Assembly (NCBI GenBank): GCA_943914465.1
Contig: CALUCD010000013.1
Location: 1-41,877 of the forward strand
DNA: 41,877 bases
Origin: an uncultured Corynebacterium sp.
GTDB lineage: Bacteria > Actinomycetota > Actinomycetes > Mycobacteriales > Mycobacteriaceae
Direction: 5' to 3'
In this document: in pieces, positions 38,338 through 41,877 of the stretch
How the letters are laid out: every line of letters begins with the position of its first letter
How positions within the stretch are numbered: position 1 is the stretch's first letter
Notes under the pieces: model-generated
The model's database searches: none
What the model was told of the DNA's origin: nothing
The model's input: only the letters and a program-made list of their open reading frames with translations
Translations under genes and position numbers: made by a program

Positions 38338-40257
38338 GTGGCAACTTCAGCGAAGACCTCGACCAAAGACACCACCTTGCGCGACGCACCCGCCGCGCCT
38401 CAGCACGCGCAGTCTGTCGAGGGTGCGGATGTGGAGGGCGCGGATGTGGAGATTTTGACAGGAGCAGCCGCCACGGTGCGGAGCTTGGAAATGCTCGGGG
38501 TTGATATCGCGTTCGGGCTTCCCGGCGGTGCTGTACTGCCGCTCTATGATGCGCTGGCGCACGCCACAACGCTGCGGCACGTCCTGGTGCGCCACGAACA
38601 GGGCGCTGGCCACGCTGCTGAGGGTTATGCACTTGCCTCAGGCAAGGTCGGCGTGTGTATCGCCACGTCAGGTCCAGGCGCGACCAACCTGGTGACCACG
38701 CTGGCGGACGCGTACCTGGACTCGGTGCCGATTGTCGCTATCACTGGGCAGGTGGGGTCGCCGCTGATCGGCACCGACGCGTTCCAAGAGGCGGATATTC
38801 GCGGTATCACCATGCCGATTACGAAACACAACATCATGGTCACTCGCACCGAGGAGATCCCCGGCGCGTTGTTTGCCGCGTTCCACATTGCCTCGACCGG
38901 CCGGCCGGGGCCAGTGCTGGTAGATATTCCCAAGGACGTTCAAGCAGGAGAAGCGGAGTTCATCTGGCCGCCGAAGATGGAACTGCCCGGGTACAAGCCG
39001 AACACGAAGCCGCATAATCGCCAGATTTCCCAGGCAGCGAAGCTGATCTCAGAGTCCAAGCGGCCGGTACTCTACATCGGCGGGGGTGTGGTGAAGGCAG
39101 ACGCGCACGAGGAATTGCTCGAGTTCGCCGAATCTACCGGCATTCCGGTGGTCAATACGTTGATGGCGCTCGGTTGTTTTCCGCAGCACCACCCGCTGTA
39201 CATGGGAATGCCGGGGATGCACGGCTCGGTACCGGCGGTCGGAGCGCTCCAAGAAGCGGATTTACTTATCGCGATCGGCACGCGTTTCGACGACAGGGTC
39301 ACCGGCGATACGTCCACCTTCGCCCCGCTGGCGAAAACGATTCACGCAGACATCGACCCTGCTGAGGTTGGCAAGATTCGCCCGGTTGATGTGCCAATAG
39401 TAGGCGATGCGAAGCGGGTGCTTTCGCAGCTGACTGATGCGTTTCGGGATGCGAAGCGGAACGCGCCGCCCGAGATCACCGCGTGGCTGAAGCGGCTGGC
39501 TGACCTGAAAGAGAGGTTCCCCCGCGGGTATGACGAGCAATCGGATGGATCCCTCGCGCCGCAGTTTGTCATTGAAACACTGTCACGAGTGGTTGGACCC
39601 GACGCGGTCTATGTTGCCGGAGTTGGGCAGCATCAGATGTGGTCCGCCCAGTTCATTGATTTCGATCGCCCCCGTCACTGGCTGAACTCTGGTGGCCTGG
39701 GCACCATGGGCTACGCCATTCCCGCTGCGCTTGGCGCAAAGGCCGCGTGTCCGGAGAAGGAGGTCTGGGCAGTCGACGGCGACGGATGCTTCCAAATGAC
39801 TAACCAAGAGATCACAACGGCTGCACTGGAAGGTTTCCCCTTCAAAGTCGCGCTTATCAACAATGGCAACTTGGGCATGGTTCGACAGTGGCAAACGCTG
39901 TTCTACAACGGAACCTACTCGCAAACCAAACTGGGCGGTGCAACCGAGTATGTGCCAGACTTTGTGCAGCTCAGCCAGGCGCTCGGCGCGGAGGCGATTC
40001 GGGTAACCAAGCAAGAAGAGGTGGTCCCGGCCATCGAGCGGGCTCGTGAGATCAATGACCGCCCGGTGGTTGTGGAGTTCATCGTCGGTGAGGATGCCCA
40101 AGTGTGGCCGATGATTGCCGCAGGTGCGTCGAATTCAGATATGCAGTACGCGTTGGGCATGCGGCCGTTCTTCGACATGGAGGAGTCTGCGGGTGAAAGC
40201 CCCGATGCGATTCACGAAACGATCGAGGCGATTGCTGACGCACAGGAGGAGAAGTAG
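38338..40257 (+). CDS. ilvB: acetolactate/acetohydroxyacid synthase large subunit
   Basis: IlvB is the ThDP-dependent catalytic subunit that makes acetolactate and acetohydroxybutyrate, the first common step of branched-chain amino acid synthesis. The 639-residue product has FGLPGGAVLPLYDAL and the catalytic glutamate E87 in VRHEQGAGHAAEGYA. SGPGATNLVTTLADAYLDSVPIVAITGQV and the FAD-domain segment FDDRVTGD follow. The ThDP/Mg motif runs from VDGDGCFQMTNQEI to NNGNLGMVRQWQ. The start is GTG with AAGGAG 9 nt upstream. The first 39 residues are a low-complexity extension with a duplicated EGADV (28-32 and 33-37). ilvN begins 3 bases after the stop. Confidence 0.97.
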   Translation: MATSAKTSTKDTTLRDAPAAPQHAQSVEGADVEGADVEILTGAAATVRSLEMLGVDIAFGLPGGAVLPLYDALAHATTLRHVLVRHEQGAGHAAEGYALASGKVGVCIATSGPGATNLVTTLADAYLDSVPIVAITGQVGSPLIGTDAFQEADIRGITMPITKHNIMVTRTEEIPGALFAAFHIASTGRPGPVLVDIPKDVQAGEAEFIWPPKMELPGYKPNTKPHNRQISQAAKLISESKRPVLYIGGGVVKADAHEELLEFAESTGIPVVNTLMALGCFPQHHPLYMGMPGMHGSVPAVGALQEADLLIAIGTRFDDRVTGDTSTFAPLAKTIHADIDPAEVGKIRPVDVPIVGDAKRVLSQLTDAFRDAKRNAPPEITAWLKRLADLKERFPRGYDEQSDGSLAPQFVIETLSRVVGPDAVYVAGVGQHQMWSAQFIDFDRPRHWLNSGGLGTMGYAIPAALGAKAACPEKEVWAVDGDGCFQMTNQEITTAALEGFPFKVALINNGNLGMVRQWQTLFYNGTYSQTKLGGATEYVPDFVQLSQALGAEAIRVTKQEEVVPAIERAREINDRPVVVEFIVGEDAQVWPMIAAGASNSDMQYALGMRPFFDMEESAGESPDAIHETIEAIADAQEEK

Positions 40258-40259
40258 CT

Positions 40260-40781
40260 ATGGCTCATGAAGATGAACACACCCGCAACATCCTCTCCGT
40301 GCTGGTGCAAGACGTGGACGGGATCATCACCCGTGTGACTGCCTTGTTCACCCGCCGCGGCTACAACTTAGTTTCGTTAGTCTCGGCCAAGACAGAAACC
40401 GAAGGCATCAACCGCCTGACCATTGTGGTCGACGCGTCCGAGTATGCGATTGAGCAGATCACAAAACAACTGAACAAGCTCATTCAGGTGATCAAGGTCC
40501 TTCGGCTCGAGGACGATACGACGATTGCGCGGTCGCTGATGTTGGTGAAGGTCAACGCGACAAATCAAAACCGCCCGCAGGTGGTGGAGACAGCGAATAT
40601 CTTCCGCGCTCGGGTCGTCGATGTCGCTCCGGATTCAGTGGTGATCGAGGTAACCGGCACCCCAGACAAGCTGCGGGCGTTTCTTGAAGTGATGGAAACG
40701 TTCGGTATTCGGGAGCTGATCCGTTCTGGCCAGGTGGCGTTGAACCGTGGCTCCAAGACGCTGGCACCGTCGAAGAAGTAG
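40260..40781 (+). CDS. ilvN: acetolactate/acetohydroxyacid synthase regulatory subunit
   Basis: IlvN binds valine and confers feedback inhibition on IlvB while raising its activity. The 173-residue product has an N-terminal ACT domain (TRNILSVLVQDVDGIITRVTALFTRRGYNLVSL, residues 8-40), with the valine-site loop D-G-I-I intact. The second half (ARSLMLVKVNATNQNRPQVVETANIFRARVVDV and LEVMETFGIRELIRSGQVALNRG) completes the family pattern. The ATG is preceded by GGAGGAG in the ilvB tail, and the two genes are coupled. Confidence 0.97.
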   Translation: MAHEDEHTRNILSVLVQDVDGIITRVTALFTRRGYNLVSLVSAKTETEGINRLTIVVDASEYAIEQITKQLNKLIQVIKVLRLEDDTTIARSLMLVKVNATNQNRPQVVETANIFRARVVDVAPDSVVIEVTGTPDKLRAFLEVMETFGIRELIRSGQVALNRGSKTLAPSKK

Positions 40782-40783
40782 CG

Positions 40784-40849
40784 CACAGCGTGGCTGTGTC
40801 ATAATACGAAACAACCGTCCCAACACATAGGAAAGGTAAATAACCCCTT
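40784..40849 (+). promoter_or_regulatory. ilvN-ilvC intergenic region: palindrome, -10 candidate and RBS
   Basis: The perfect inverted repeat CACAGC-GTG-GCTGTG spans 40784-40798, directly after the ilvN stop. CATAAT at 40800-40805 resembles a -10 box, and AGGAAAGG lies about a dozen bases before the ilvC ATG. Separate ilvC transcription is known in C. glutamicum, and this region may hold that promoter. The palindrome could be an operator or an RNA hairpin. Confidence 0.5.
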
Positions 40850-41863
40850 ATGGCTATTGAAGTTCTCTACGATCGCGACGCTGATCTCTCCCTCATCCAA
40901 GGCAAGAAGGTCGCCGTCATCGGCTACGGCTCTCAGGGACATGCCCATGCACAGAATCTTCGTGAATCCGGTGTAGAGGTGGTCATCGGTTTGCGCGACG
41001 GATCCAAATCCGCAGCCAAAGCGAAAGAAGCAGGGTTTCAGGTGAAGTCGAACGCCGAGGCCGCTGCCTGGGCGGATGTGGTTATGCTTCTGGCGCCGGA
41101 TACCTCTCAGGCCGAGATCTTCAAAAATGACATTGAGCCCAATTTGAACGCTGGCGATGCGTTGTTCTTCGGCCATGGTTTGAACATCCACTTCAAGCTC
41201 ATCGAGCCAGCTGACAACATCACGGTAGCTATGGTGGCGCCGAAGGGGCCGGGCCATCTTGTTCGCCGGACGTACGCTGACGGTAAGGGAGTGCCGACGC
41301 TCATCGCGGTTGAGCAGGATCCGAACGGCAACGGCCGGGACTTGGCGCTGTCCTACGCCGCCGCAATCGGTGGCGCGCGCGCAGGTGTCATCCCTACCAC
41401 CTTTGAGGATGAGACGGTCACGGACCTCTTCGGTGAGCAGGCGGTACTGTGTGGTGGTCTGGAATACCTGATCATGGCAGGCTTTGAGGTGCTCACTGAA
41501 GCTGGATATGAACCCGAGATGGCTTACTTTGAGTGCCTGCACGAGATGAAGTTGATCGTCGATCTCGTGTACGAAGGCGGTTTGGCCAATATGAATTACT
41601 CGGTTTCTGATACCGCGGAGTTTGGTGGGTACCTGTCTGGGCCTCGAGTGATCGACGAGGGAGCGAAAGAGCGCATGCGAGAGATCTTGAAGGACATTCA
41701 GGACGGTACCTTTGCAAAGCGTCTCGTGGACAACGTGCGCAATGGGAATGCGGAGCTCGAAGGCCTTCGCAAGGAGGTTGCCTCCCACCAAATTGAAAAG
41801 ACTGGTGCCGAGTTGCGGGACATGATGAGCTGGGTCAAGTCGCCGCTGACTGAAACTGCCTAG
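40850..41863 (+). CDS. ilvC: ketol-acid reductoisomerase (NADP+)
   Basis: IlvC isomerises and reduces acetohydroxy acids to dihydroxy acids, the substrate of IlvD. The 337-residue class I enzyme starts with MAIEVLYDRDADLSLIQGKK. It has the Rossmann loop GYGSQG (25-30), then the family-typical MVAPKGPGHLVRRTYADGKGVP. The Mg-ligand segments are DETVTDLFGEQAVLCGG and EMAYFECLHEMKLIVDL, followed by YSVSDTAEFGGY. The C-terminus is complete (the stop is at 41861-41863). The gene is third in ilvBNC and may also be expressed from its own promoter. Confidence 0.98.
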   Translation: MAIEVLYDRDADLSLIQGKKVAVIGYGSQGHAHAQNLRESGVEVVIGLRDGSKSAAKAKEAGFQVKSNAEAAAWADVVMLLAPDTSQAEIFKNDIEPNLNAGDALFFGHGLNIHFKLIEPADNITVAMVAPKGPGHLVRRTYADGKGVPTLIAVEQDPNGNGRDLALSYAAAIGGARAGVIPTTFEDETVTDLFGEQAVLCGGLEYLIMAGFEVLTEAGYEPEMAYFECLHEMKLIVDLVYEGGLANMNYSVSDTAEFGGYLSGPRVIDEGAKERMREILKDIQDGTFAKRLVDNVRNGNAELEGLRKEVASHQIEKTGAELRDMMSWVKSPLTETA

Positions 41864-41877
41864 TTTTCGCAGTTCAG

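Noticed and set aside
40799..41791. Minus-strand open frame of about 330 codons opposite ilvC
   Set aside because: It is antisense to a complete, conserved ilvC and has no recognisable domain.
1..41877. CRISPR array, tRNA/rRNA genes, insertion sequences, prophage or defence island
   Set aside because: I looked for regular short repeats with spacers, cloverleaf-like sequences, transposase or integrase motifs and found none. The gene content is core metabolism throughout.

Overview
The window is a stretch of core chromosome from a Corynebacterium. Several products match Corynebacterium glutamicum proteins as I remember them: an IlvD starting MIPLRS and ending ATSADKGAVRQVD, a four-helix MscCG-type channel with a long Pro/Ser/Thr-rich tail, and an ilvBNC leader peptide with a VVV run. 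Gene order also agrees with actinobacterial neighbourhoods (atp operon followed by nucS; glgE-glgB; mnmA ... ligA ... gatCA-pfkA-gatB; ilvD/mscCG/ilvBNC). I saw no rRNA, tRNA, CRISPR array, insertion sequence or prophage. Codon use looks uniform, so I see no sign of recent transfer.

Layout. 1-4448: end of the ATP synthase operon (atpA partial, atpG, atpD, atpC), closed by a terminator with a perfect 20-bp stem. 4711-7464: DUF2550 membrane protein, mismatch endonuclease nucS, a small treble-clef-like zinc protein, an MTH1187-type thiamine-binding protein and a thioredoxin-like/TPR protein. 7477-11768 (minus): glgE-glgB for alpha-glucan synthesis from maltose-1-phosphate. 11953-14962: a lone ABC ATPase, a NUDT19-like Nudix hydrolase and a THUMP-like methyltransferase. 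14972-19773: cysteine desulfurase, secreted GH25 muramidase, spermidine-synthase-like protein (minus), mnmA and a PH-domain membrane protein. 19766-25467: MetE-like protein, DEDDh exonuclease (minus), ligA, and a minus-strand pair of an ACT-domain protein and a serine hydrolase. 25668-32540: the Asp/Glu-tRNA amidotransferase genes gatC, gatA and gatB, interspersed with an MFS exporter, pfkA, mug and a GNAT gene. 32552-34067: another GNAT and a DoxX-family membrane protein. 34097-41863: branched-chain amino acid synthesis, with ilvD on the minus strand downstream of mscCG and a PH-domain gene, and ilvBNC on the plus strand behind a transcription attenuator.

No wholly new defence or mobile system is evident. 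The unusual content is in the fine structure. (1) At least seventeen start codons lie 6-8 nt after a TANNNT -10 hexamer, which predicts pervasive leaderless transcription. This resolves many start choices. (2) The speE-like and mnmA genes diverge from a symmetric ANNNTANNNT element, in which two -10 boxes share one TA. (3) At three junctions the upstream gene's TAG stop codon is also the start of the next gene's -10 box. (4) The DoxX-family protein carries ten consecutive tetrapeptide repeats with Tyr at exactly every fourth residue. (5) The ilvBNC leader has a start without a ribosome binding site, a VVV stall site, and mutually exclusive antiterminator and terminator pairings that can be read directly.

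Functions group into energy conservation (atp), glycogen/alpha-glucan metabolism (glgE, glgB, pfkA), genome maintenance (nucS, ligA, mug, DEDDh exonuclease), tRNA modification and charging (mnmA, cysteine desulfurase, gatCAB) and branched-chain amino acid synthesis (ilvD, ilvB, ilvN, ilvC). All calls rest on reading motifs by eye. No database search was run.
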